Shown: positions 57,393 to 64,000 of the stretch, piece after piece
Numbering within the stretch: the first letter of the stretch is position 1
Layout of the letters: each line of letters starts with the position of its first letter
Source: a virus
Reading direction: 5' to 3' (one strand)
Length of the DNA stretch: 64,000 nt
Virus record (IMG/VR): IMGVR_UViG_3300044695_001846
Coordinates: 1-64,000 of that record
Position numbers and translations under genes: made by a program
The notes under the pieces: model-generated
What the model saw: only the letters and a program-made list of their open reading frames with translations
Databases searched by the model: none
What the model was told of the DNA's origin: nothing

Positions 57393-60300
57393 ATGACTTA
57401 CGTTCCACTACACGTTCATACCCACTACTCCTTAATGGATGGGGTTGCAACTCCAGAAGAGTATGCAAAACGTGCTTCTGAAATTGGGCTATTAGCAATT
57501 GCGATAACTGACCATGGCGTTCTGTCTGGTCACAGACCTATGTACAGGGCTGCAAAAGCAAATGGCATTAAACCAATTTTGGGTATTGAAGGATATATAA
57601 CTGCAGATAGATTTGATAATAGAGACAAGTCTGAAAGAACAGAACCCCTTGATATGGTTTATAATCATATTGTTCTTCTTGCAAAAAATGACAAGGGCTT
57701 AGAAAATTTAAATAAACTTAATGAACTTGCTTGGACTGAAGGATATTACAGAAAGCCAAGAATTGACTTTGAAATATTGTCAAAGTATAGAGAAGGTGTA
57801 ATAGTTTTATCAGCATGTATGAGTGGACTTCTTGCAAAAGCAATTGAGCATAAAGAATATGCTGCTGCAAAAAAACATATGACTTGGTTTAAAGAAAATT
57901 TTGGAGATGATTTTTATGTAGAAGTCATGCCACACAATCCTGCTGAATTAAATAAAGAACTTTTGGAAATGGCAGATACATATAATGTTAAGCCAGTAGT
58001 AACTCCTGACTGTCACCACTCTGACAAGAGTCAAAAGGTAATTCAGGAAATGATGCTGCTTTTAAATACTCATGCAAAGCTTAATAAGGAATCTACTTTT
58101 GACAAGGCTTCAAAGATTGAAGACCCTATGAAAAGACTTGATTATTTGTATGGCGAAGATAGAATGATGTCTTTTAGAAGTTTTGACATTCACTTGCTTT
58201 CCTATGAAGAAATTAAATCAGCAATGCAACAGCAAGGTATTAAGCGTGAAGACATTTATGAAAATACTGTTGAGATTTCAAACAAGGTAGAAGAGTATAC
58301 TATTAAGAGTAATCTAGACCTTCTTCCAATAAAGGTAGAAAATCCTAATGAAGAACTTCTTGCACTTGCTTCCAGGGGTCTAGTTCTAAAAGGTCTTTCT
58401 GAAAATAAAGAATACCTAGACAGATTAAACCTAGAACTTGAAGTTATTAAAAGCAAAAACTTCTCACCCTATTTTTTGGTTGTTCATAATATGCTTAATT
58501 GGGCAAAAGATCAGGGCATCATGGTTGGTCCAGGTCGTGGTTCAGCAGCAGGTTCTTTAGTTTGTTATGCATTGGGAATTACAGAAATTGATCCAATTGA
58601 ATATGGTCTTTTGTTTTTCCGTTTTATTAATCCAGATAGAGATGATTTCCCAGACATTGATTCTGATATAGCAGATGATAGAAGAGATGAAGTTAAGGCA
58701 TACCTTGAACGTGAGTACAAGAATGTTGCATCTATTGCCACATTCCTTGCATTTAAAGATAAGGGCGTTGTAAGAGATGTTGCCAGAGCATTTAACATTC
58801 CTCTTAATGATGTTAACAAAGTTCTTAAGGGAGTGGATAGCTGGGATGATTTTACAAGATCAACTAATGCTCAATGGTTTAGAATGAAGTATCCTGAAAT
58901 TGTTAAATATGGAGAGCAACTTCGTGGAAGAATCCGTGGAACTGGTATTCATGCTGCAGGTGTAGTTACTGCAAAAGATTCAATTTTTAAATATGCACCA
59001 CTTGAAACACGAATTGCACCAGGAAGCAAGGAAAGAATCCCAGTAGTTGCAGTAGATATGGAAGAGGCTGCAGAGATTGGTCTAATCAAACTTGACGTAC
59101 TTGGTCTAAAAACTCTTACTGTAATTGACCAGACTATTAAAACAATTAAAGAACGCCACGGAACAGAAATAAACCTTAAGCAGATACCTCTAAATGACAA
59201 GAAAGTCTTTGAGATGCTTTCTGAGGGGCGTACAAAGGGTGTTTTTCAGTGTGAAGCAACTCCATATACAAACCTCTTGGTTAAAATGAGAGTTAGTAAC
59301 TTCGATGAACTTGTTGCATCAAATGCCCTTGTTCGTCCAGGTGCTATGAATACGATTGGAAAGTCTTACATTGCTCGTAAACACGGTAGAGAAATGGTTG
59401 AATATATTCACCCGTCTATGAACGACTATCTAAAAGATACCTATGGTTGTGTATTGTATCAGGAGCAAGTTATGCAAGCTTGTGTAGTTCTTGGTGGGAT
59501 GACCATGGTTGAGGCTGATAAGGTTCGTAAGATTATTGGTAAGAAAAAAGATGCTAAAGAATTTGACATCTTTAAAGATAAGTTTGTTAACAATGCAGAA
59601 AAGCATATTGGCATTAGAGCAAAAGATCTTTGGCATGACTTTGAAGCACACGCAGGTTATTCGTTTAACAAGTCTCACGCTGTTGCATACTCAACACTCT
59701 CATATTGGACTGCTTGGTTAAAGTATCATTATCCAATTGAGTTTATGTTTTCTCTTTTAAAGAGTGAAAAAGATAGCGATACTCGTACAGAGTATTTAAT
59801 TGAATCAAAACGTATGGGGCTGTCTTTAAAACTTCCACACATCAATGAGTCTGATGCAGACTTTAAGATTGAGGGTAAGGGGATTAGATTTGGTCTTGCT
59901 GCAATTAAGTGGCTATCAGAAGGAGTTGCTAATAAGATTATTGCTGGCAGACCTTTTGATTCTAAAGAGCAGTTTAAAAACTTTGCAATTAAAAAAGGCA
60001 GTGGAATTAATTCAAGAGCAGTAGAAGCGTTAGATCTTATTGGTGCTTTAACATTTGAAGATAATCCCAGAGATGAAGTAAAGGTTAGAGAAAATCTTTA
60101 TGAATATCTAAATCTTCCAGAATTAAATACAAGTGTTCCTCAACATTACTATGCATACATAGATCTTGTAGAAGACTTTGATGAACAGGGAGTATTTGTC
60201 TTACTTGGCATTGCAAAAAATATTAAGCGTGGAAAGGGGTGGTCAAGAGTAGAAATTATGGACTCAACTGGCGTTATTGGAATCTTTGATGATGAAGAAA

Positions 60301-60662
60301 CTAAGATTGAACCAGGAAGAACTTATTTAATTCTCGCAGGTGCAAATAGAATTTCTGAGGCTATTCCAATTGATGAACTAAAAGAGCATAAAGAAAATCC
60401 ACTTATAAAGTTTTTAAATTATAAGCAGATACCATTTGCAAATGATGAACACTTTGTGCTATCATTTACTCCTAGAGTTACTAAAGCTGGAAAGAGAATG
60501 GCTAATATGATTGTTGCCAATAGTTCAAGAGAAATGACTGCTGCAATGGTGTTCCCAACAATGTTCTCTACTGGATATATGAAGTGCCAGCCTGGAAAAG
60601 TAGCAAAGATTAATTTTGGTGAAACAAAAGAAGGAACTATTACATTGAAGGAAGTATTATAA
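57393..60662 (+). CDS. dnaE: DNA polymerase III alpha subunit (DnaE type)
   Basis: 1089 aa. An N-terminal PHP domain (LHVHTHYSLMDG, ITDHGVLSG). Then the C-family polymerase core: GPGRGSAAGSLVCYALGITE, the acidic PDIDSD at ~419-424, LIKLDVLGLKTL, NALVRPGAM, YGCVLYQEQVM and the tau-binding-like FEAHAGYSFNKSHAVAYS. A C-terminal OB region is present (FVLLGIAKNIKRGKG). The size is close to bacterial DnaE. It is the replicative polymerase of the phage. A proofreading exonuclease subunit is not in the window. Confidence 0.93.
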   Translation: MTYVPLHVHTHYSLMDGVATPEEYAKRASEIGLLAIAITDHGVLSGHRPMYRAAKANGIKPILGIEGYITADRFDNRDKSERTEPLDMVYNHIVLLAKNDKGLENLNKLNELAWTEGYYRKPRIDFEILSKYREGVIVLSACMSGLLAKAIEHKEYAAAKKHMTWFKENFGDDFYVEVMPHNPAELNKELLEMADTYNVKPVVTPDCHHSDKSQKVIQEMMLLLNTHAKLNKESTFDKASKIEDPMKRLDYLYGEDRMMSFRSFDIHLLSYEEIKSAMQQQGIKREDIYENTVEISNKVEEYTIKSNLDLLPIKVENPNEELLALASRGLVLKGLSENKEYLDRLNLELEVIKSKNFSPYFLVVHNMLNWAKDQGIMVGPGRGSAAGSLVCYALGITEIDPIEYGLLFFRFINPDRDDFPDIDSDIADDRRDEVKAYLEREYKNVASIATFLAFKDKGVVRDVARAFNIPLNDVNKVLKGVDSWDDFTRSTNAQWFRMKYPEIVKYGEQLRGRIRGTGIHAAGVVTAKDSIFKYAPLETRIAPGSKERIPVVAVDMEEAAEIGLIKLDVLGLKTLTVIDQTIKTIKERHGTEINLKQIPLNDKKVFEMLSEGRTKGVFQCEATPYTNLLVKMRVSNFDELVASNALVRPGAMNTIGKSYIARKHGREMVEYIHPSMNDYLKDTYGCVLYQEQVMQACVVLGGMTMVEADKVRKIIGKKKDAKEFDIFKDKFVNNAEKHIGIRAKDLWHDFEAHAGYSFNKSHAVAYSTLSYWTAWLKYHYPIEFMFSLLKSEKDSDTRTEYLIESKRMGLSLKLPHINESDADFKIEGKGIRFGLAAIKWLSEGVANKIIAGRPFDSKEQFKNFAIKKGSGINSRAVEALDLIGALTFEDNPRDEVKVRENLYEYLNLPELNTSVPQHYYAYIDLVEDFDEQGVFVLLGIAKNIKRGKGWSRVEIMDSTGVIGIFDDEETKIEPGRTYLILAGANRISEAIPIDELKEHKENPLIKFLNYKQIPFANDEHFVLSFTPRVTKAGKRMANMIVANSSREMTAAMVFPTMFSTGYMKCQPGKVAKINFGETKEGTITLKEVL

Positions 60663-60989
60663 ATGGCTATTATTATTGATGAATTTGCAGCAGTATTACA
60701 TGCAAATGCAAGAGACAAGGGATTCTGGGATGACAATAACGGAACGATCTTTTATCTAAAGCAACTTGCAATGGTGCACTCAGAGGTCTCTGAGGTGCTT
60801 GAAGCAATACGCAAGGAGAAGGGCGATAATCAGGTGGTAGAAGAACTAGCTGACATTATTATTAGAGTCTTAGATTTATATGCTGGTTTAGTTAGAGATG
60901 GATATACATCATTGTCTCTTGAAGAGTCTTTAAAAAATAAGGCTAAGATAAATACAGAACGTCCAAAGATGCACGGTGTATTAGCATGA
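60663..60989 (+). CDS. mazG: MazG-like nucleotide pyrophosphohydrolase
   Basis: 108 aa, all-helical. The family metal site is visible: EVSEVLEAIRKE (ExxE) and EELADIIIRVLD (ExxD). It hydrolyses NTPs or (p)ppGpp-like nucleotides to keep the pool fit for phage DNA synthesis. It begins directly after the polymerase stop; the stop overlaps recA. Confidence 0.85.
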   Translation: MAIIIDEFAAVLHANARDKGFWDDNNGTIFYLKQLAMVHSEVSEVLEAIRKEKGDNQVVEELADIIIRVLDLYAGLVRDGYTSLSLEESLKNKAKINTERPKMHGVLA

Positions 60990-61999
60990 GTAAAATAGAT
61001 TTAGATGATTTTTTATCTCAGTTAGATCCAAAGTTGCGTAAGAAGATTACAAGTGGGAATACTATTGAGATAACTAAACAAAAGACACCAAGTATTAGTT
61101 TGAATAATGCTCTCAAAGGTGGGTTTGGATATGGTCGTCAAGTTCTTATCTGGGGAAACAAGTCTGCAGGAAAGTCTTCATTCTGTTTGCAGATGATTGC
61201 AGATGCACAAAAAGATGGAAAGGTCTGTGCTTGGATTGATGCAGAAGCATCTTTTGACCCAGAGTGGGCTAGAAAACTTGGGGTAGATGTAGATCAACTA
61301 ATTTATTCAAATGCTAGAAGTATGAATGAAATGGTAGATGTTGGAGTCCAACTTATGAAAGCTGGAGTAGACGTTCTAATTGTTGACTCTATTTCTGCAC
61401 TTCTTCCTGCTATTTATTTTGAAAAAGATTCAGAAGAGTTAAAGCAACTAGAGAATACTAAACAGATTGGTGCAGAGGCAAGAGATATGACCAATGCAGT
61501 AAAGATGCTTAACTATGCAAACAATAATGACAAGCCAACCTTGCTTGTTTTAATTTCTCAACAAAGAAATAATATTGGTGCAATGTTTGCCTCCCATCAA
61601 CCAACTGGTGGACACGCTGTTAAATTCTTTAGTAGCACAATTGTTAAGTTATGGTCAAGCGAATCTGACAATCAGGCAATTAAGGGTAAGATAGTTTCAG
61701 GAGATAAGATTATTGAGTCTAAGATTGGTCGTGTAGTTAACTGGCACGTTGACTTTAACAAAACTGGTCCAGCATTTGTTGCAGGTTCTTATGACTTTTA
61801 CTTTGATGGAGAAGGATCTATGGGTGTAGATAAGATTGCAGACCTAGTTGATACCGCAGAACTTGTTGGTGCTATCCAAAAGGGTGGAGCCTGGTACACT
61901 ATCGGAGAAGAGCGATTGCAGGGTAGGGCAAAAGTTATTGAGTGGCTAAAAGAAGATCCTAAAAGAGTTTTAGATTTAGAAGCAAAACTAGATGTATAA
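60986..61999 (+). CDS. recA: RecA-like recombinase
   Basis: 337 aa. Walker A GNKSAGKSS (57-65), Walker B VDVLIVDSISALLP (~128-141), ISQQRNNIGAMFASHQPTGG (loop L2 region ~188-207). This is the phage RecA group, close in length to bacterial RecA but with a shortened C-terminus. It acts in recombination-dependent replication and repair with the nucleases encoded next to it. The start overlaps the mazG stop. Confidence 0.92.
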   Translation: MSKIDLDDFLSQLDPKLRKKITSGNTIEITKQKTPSISLNNALKGGFGYGRQVLIWGNKSAGKSSFCLQMIADAQKDGKVCAWIDAEASFDPEWARKLGVDVDQLIYSNARSMNEMVDVGVQLMKAGVDVLIVDSISALLPAIYFEKDSEELKQLENTKQIGAEARDMTNAVKMLNYANNNDKPTLLVLISQQRNNIGAMFASHQPTGGHAVKFFSSTIVKLWSSESDNQAIKGKIVSGDKIIESKIGRVVNWHVDFNKTGPAFVAGSYDFYFDGEGSMGVDKIADLVDTAELVGAIQKGGAWYTIGEERLQGRAKVIEWLKEDPKRVLDLEAKLDV

Positions 62000-62147
62000 A
62001 AACTTTTCTGAGTACAGAGGAAAGTTCTCTTGTCACTCATGCAAGCAATTAGTGTTAATTGCAAGATTTTATAGAGAAGATATGAAGCTAACTTGGCTTT
62101 GTTCAAATAGACATATGTCTGAAGTTATTTTAACAAGGGGGGCATAG
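61992..62147 (+). CDS. 51-aa zinc-binding protein
   Basis: 51 codons, starting inside the recA stop region and ending on the base where the next GTG begins. It contains CHSC (~14-17) and a second Cys/His pair in WLCSNRH (~35-41), a zinc-ribbon arrangement. Basic. It fills an otherwise empty gap between two coupled genes, which supports its reality. The function is unknown. Confidence 0.6.
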   Translation: MYKNFSEYRGKFSCHSCKQLVLIARFYREDMKLTWLCSNRHMSEVILTRGA

Positions 62148-62446
62148 TGAGCGAACGTTCAGAACTTAAAAGAGCAGGTCTAAAGGCTCATAAAAATTCT
62201 GGCAGAGGTGCGGTAAAAGCTGATGGTAGTGATGATGAATTTGTTGTTGATGTAAAAGAATACAGTAAATCATTTTCCATTAGCCAGGATAACTGGGCAA
62301 AAATTGTTACAGATACCTTAAAGGTTGATAGATCTAAGAACCCAGCACTAATGCTTGTTATTGGTGAAGGAAATAGAAAAGTCAGACTTGCTGTTATCGA
62401 ATGGGAAGTCTTTGAAGAATTGAGGAATAATGGAAACAACGATTGA
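62147..62446 (+). CDS. Putative Holliday-junction-resolvase-like PD-(D/E)XK protein
   Basis: 99 aa, GTG start after AAGGGGGG. LKAHKNSGRGAVKADGSDDEFVVDVKEYSKSF (seen as GRGAVKADGSDDEF, VVDVKEY) matches the pattern of small restriction-fold nucleases: Gly/Ser loop, acidic residue, then D-x-K on the next strand, with an IVTDTLKV helix and RLAVIEWEVFEEL end. Genes of this type often sit by recA in phages. The assignment is moderate because only one acidic ligand is unambiguous. Confidence 0.5.
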   Translation: MSERSELKRAGLKAHKNSGRGAVKADGSDDEFVVDVKEYSKSFSISQDNWAKIVTDTLKVDRSKNPALMLVIGEGNRKVRLAVIEWEVFEELRNNGNND

Positions 62447-62747
62447 ACTACTAAATCAAGTAAATGGCTTTAATGAAATATCTGAGCATATGCAGGATGA
62501 TGAACTGACTCAGACCTTAGTGCTAGTTGCTAAGCTAATTTCTAAACCAGATGTTCCTGCAGCAGTTGGGGTTGAACTAATTGTAAAGCTACAAGCATAT
62601 TCTGCTAAATTTGCAATGCTTGCTTCCTGGTATACTAATGTTAAGAAAGATGAAAGAGCAAAAAAGAATATATACTATTCAGCTAAAGAAGCAACGGATA
62701 GACTAGTAGATGCATTAAAATATGCAGTTAGGATTAACAATGGCTAA
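62430..62747 (+). CDS. Helical protein of unknown function
   Basis: 105 aa, all-helical with ELTQTLVLVAKLISKPDVPA, LIVKLQAYSAKFAMLASWYTN and a long terminal helix. It overlaps both neighbours by 8-17 nt, so it is tightly co-translated with recombination genes. It may be a nuclease partner or replisome accessory factor; no motif supports one over the other. Confidence 0.5.
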   Translation: METTIELLNQVNGFNEISEHMQDDELTQTLVLVAKLISKPDVPAAVGVELIVKLQAYSAKFAMLASWYTNVKKDERAKKNIYYSAKEATDRLVDALKYAVRINNG

Positions 62748-63519
62748 AAGCCTTATTAATAAGTTGGTTGAAAAACCAAAAAAGAGTGAAGAGAGTTTAA
62801 TTGATAGTCAGGCAATTGTTGACAAGATTAAAGAGGGATATGCGTTACAAAGAAAAGCATCCTTTAAAAAAAGAGACAGCTTTACACCATCAACGCTAAC
62901 CTATGGTGCAGGGAAGTGTCCTAGATTTTGGTACTTATGGTTTGAAGGAAATGATTCAGACGTAAAGACAGACTGGTACTCAGTTGCAAACATGGATAGT
63001 GGTACTGATCGTCATGGTCGTATTGAAAAGGCTATGGAGTCTGCTGGTATTCTAGTAACCAATGAAGAGCGTTTATCTTATGTAGACCCTCCTATTTCTG
63101 GTAGAACAGATGCAATTATTAAGTGGAACGATATGGATATTCTTACTGAAATTAAGACACTTAATGAAGATTCTTTTCATTATCTAAACGTTAAGGGCGA
63201 AGCAAGAAAGTATCATGTTGAACAGCTTTTAATTTACATGAAGATTCTTAAAAAGAGTTTTGCATTCCTTGTTTATGAGTCAAAGAATAGTCATGAACTT
63301 TCTTTGTTCCCTGTTAAACTAACTGATCACTATAAGAATTTTATTAATTACTTTTTTGATTGGATGAGAGAAGTAAAGAAGGCATCCGATGACGGTCTTC
63401 TTCCTGAAAATCCTTACCGTTCAAACTCCAAAGTTTGCAAGGGTTGTGATTTCGAAACAGTATGTCGTACAAAACCAAAGGGTGATATTAAAATAGCACC
63501 AAGGAAAGATCTTGAGTAA
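62740..63519 (+). CDS. Cas4/RecB-type exonuclease (PD-(D/E)XK, probable Fe-S cluster)
   Basis: 259 aa from the ATG at 62740, which has TTAGGA upstream. Nuclease core: SGRTDAII (Asp ~128), ILTEIKTLN (E-x-K ~140-142), RKYHVEQLLIYM (QxxxY type). A Cys in GKCPRFWYLWF (~55) and CKGCDFETVC near the C-terminus give the four-cysteine cluster site of Cas4/AddB-like nucleases. It would resect DNA ends to feed RecA. No other CRISPR component is present. Confidence 0.75.
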   Translation: MAKSLINKLVEKPKKSEESLIDSQAIVDKIKEGYALQRKASFKKRDSFTPSTLTYGAGKCPRFWYLWFEGNDSDVKTDWYSVANMDSGTDRHGRIEKAMESAGILVTNEERLSYVDPPISGRTDAIIKWNDMDILTEIKTLNEDSFHYLNVKGEARKYHVEQLLIYMKILKKSFAFLVYESKNSHELSLFPVKLTDHYKNFINYFFDWMREVKKASDDGLLPENPYRSNSKVCKGCDFETVCRTKPKGDIKIAPRKDLE

Positions 63520-63805
63520 ATTTTGTAAACTATGCGATAATCATTTTGAAAGCAATAATAAAAATCAAATATATTGCTCACCTGAGTGCAGGGCAACTGC
63601 AACAAAGGAAAAGATTATGCAAAGATACAAGGTTTCAAAAGTTAAATCTCGTGCTACAAAGTCAAGAAAATGTGCTGGTGGATGCGGTATAGAAATTAGT
63701 ATTTATAATGATATTGGTTTTTGTAATAGCTGCATGATGAGCAAAAAAAAGCTTGATCAAACATTGAAAGATATAAAAGGATACTTTGATTATGAGCAAA
63801 CCTAG
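63512..63805 (+). CDS. Zinc-finger DNA-binding-like protein
   Basis: 97 aa, TTG start after AAGGAAAG. It has two zinc sites: CKLCDNHFES...YCSPECRAT (~4-31) and CAGGCGIEIS...FCNSCMMS (~55-79), separated by a basic linker (YKVSKVKSRATKSRK). This resembles the zinc ribbon of phage DNA-binding proteins, lacking an HNH catalytic pair. It lies between the Cas4-like nuclease and the RuvC-like gene, coupled to both. Confidence 0.6.
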   Translation: MSKFCKLCDNHFESNNKNQIYCSPECRATATKEKIMQRYKVSKVKSRATKSRKCAGGCGIEISIYNDIGFCNSCMMSKKKLDQTLKDIKGYFDYEQT

Positions 63806-64000
63806 TTGGAAAGACATTGGTAAGCCAAAAAGGTTTATGTCAATAGATGCTTCTTCTACATCTGCTGCATTTGCAATATTTGAAAATAATGAGTTGGTTA
63901 AATTTGGTAAAGTTAATTTTACTGGAAACGATCATTATAAAAAAGCTGGAGATGCTTGTAAAAAACTTACTCCACTGTTCAAAGAGTTTAATGTTGAAGC
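63792..64000 (+). CDS. RuvC-like resolvase, 3'-truncated by window end
   Basis: The first 69 residues are visible. KRFMSIDASSTSAAFAIFENNELVKFG is the first strand pair of the RNase H fold (seen as FMSIDASSTSAAFAIF), with the catalytic Asp at ~19 as in RuvC and related phage Holliday-junction resolvases; the other acidic residues are beyond the window. It overlaps the zinc-finger gene. The assignment is consistent with the surrounding recombination genes. Confidence 0.65.
   Translation, partial: MSKPSWKDIGKPKRFMSIDASSTSAAFAIFENNELVKFGKVNFTGNDHYKKAGDACKKLTPLFKEFNVE

Noticed and set aside
62740-63519. Cas4-like gene taken as sign of a CRISPR system
   Set aside because: No cas1/cas2, no repeat-spacer array; phage Cas4/RecB-like nucleases beside recA are common in recombination modules.
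1-64000. tRNA genes, insertion sequences and attachment sites
   Set aside because: No tRNA-like clover-leaf with TTC-type T-arm, transposase motif, integrase or att-like repeat was seen; gaps between genes are almost all under 110 nt. A covariance-model search would be decisive for tRNAs.

Overview
The window is one contiguous piece of a tailed double-stranded DNA bacteriophage (Caudoviricetes) with long-tailed (siphovirus-like) morphology. It has an HK97-type head module, a major tail protein, frameshifted tail chaperones, a 2,523-residue tape measure and long fibre genes, and no sheath or contractile baseplate gene was recognised. The DNA is AT-rich (roughly one third G+C by eye) and packed with genes. 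All but two small genes lie on the + strand. The host is most likely an actinobacterium. The small minus-strand protein at 3374-3601 carries the DRCDRCGAQA / FCGHH signature of an actinobacterial zinc-ribbon family, the ribonucleotide reductase is class II, replication uses a DnaE-type polymerase with a phage RecA as in large actinophages, and several genes look leaderless, which is common in Actinobacteria. The low G+C would suit a freshwater or marine low-GC actinobacterium, but that is inference. I recognised no terminase, integrase, endolysin or tRNA gene, so the full genome is clearly longer than 64 kb.

Layout. 1-10.8 kb: a receptor-binding and tail-fibre region. It holds three fibre genes behind near-identical extended -10 promoters, a holin-like membrane protein, two small tail proteins, a 481-aa and a 1118-aa fibre, and a jelly-roll-like protein interrupted by a cysteine-rich heptad-repeat insert. 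10.8-17.7 kb: an accessory island of tightly overlapping genes with sugar and modification enzymes (a GlcNAc-type glycosyltransferase, a nucleotide-sugar dehydratase/epimerase, a second glycosyltransferase-like protein, a DNA methyltransferase, a DNA 3'-phosphatase), a three-member family of about 220-240 aa proteins of unknown function, and small zinc-ribbon proteins. 17.7-20.8 kb: a second tail-fibre cassette mirroring the first. 20.8-25 kb: holin, GT-B glycosyltransferase, an unknown gene, an antisense zinc-ribbon gene and a class II ribonucleotide reductase. 25-28.6 kb: a 1219-aa LamG-like structural protein. 28.7-36.7 kb: head and connector genes (portal, protease with a nested scaffold start, major capsid protein, connectors, tail terminator, major tail protein). 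36.8-53.2 kb: tail chaperones with a canonical -1 slippery site, tape measure, and tail-tip proteins. 53.2-64 kb: replication and recombination genes (MerR-like regulator, DnaB, primase, ssDNA-binding protein, DNA polymerase III alpha, MazG, RecA, Holliday-junction/Cas4-like nucleases, and a RuvC-like resolvase cut by the window end).

How it works together. The structural genes build the virion. The right-hand replisome copies the genome, supplied with dNTPs by the class II reductase, with MazG cleaning the nucleotide pool. The fibre, glycosyltransferase and methyltransferase genes are the variable host-interaction layer. Transcription appears to start at many local extended -10 promoters (TGR-TATAAT), mostly without a -35. 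In several cases the -10 sits only 6-9 nt before the ATG, so those mRNAs would be leaderless. Hairpins follow the genes for the major capsid protein, major tail protein and ssDNA-binding protein.
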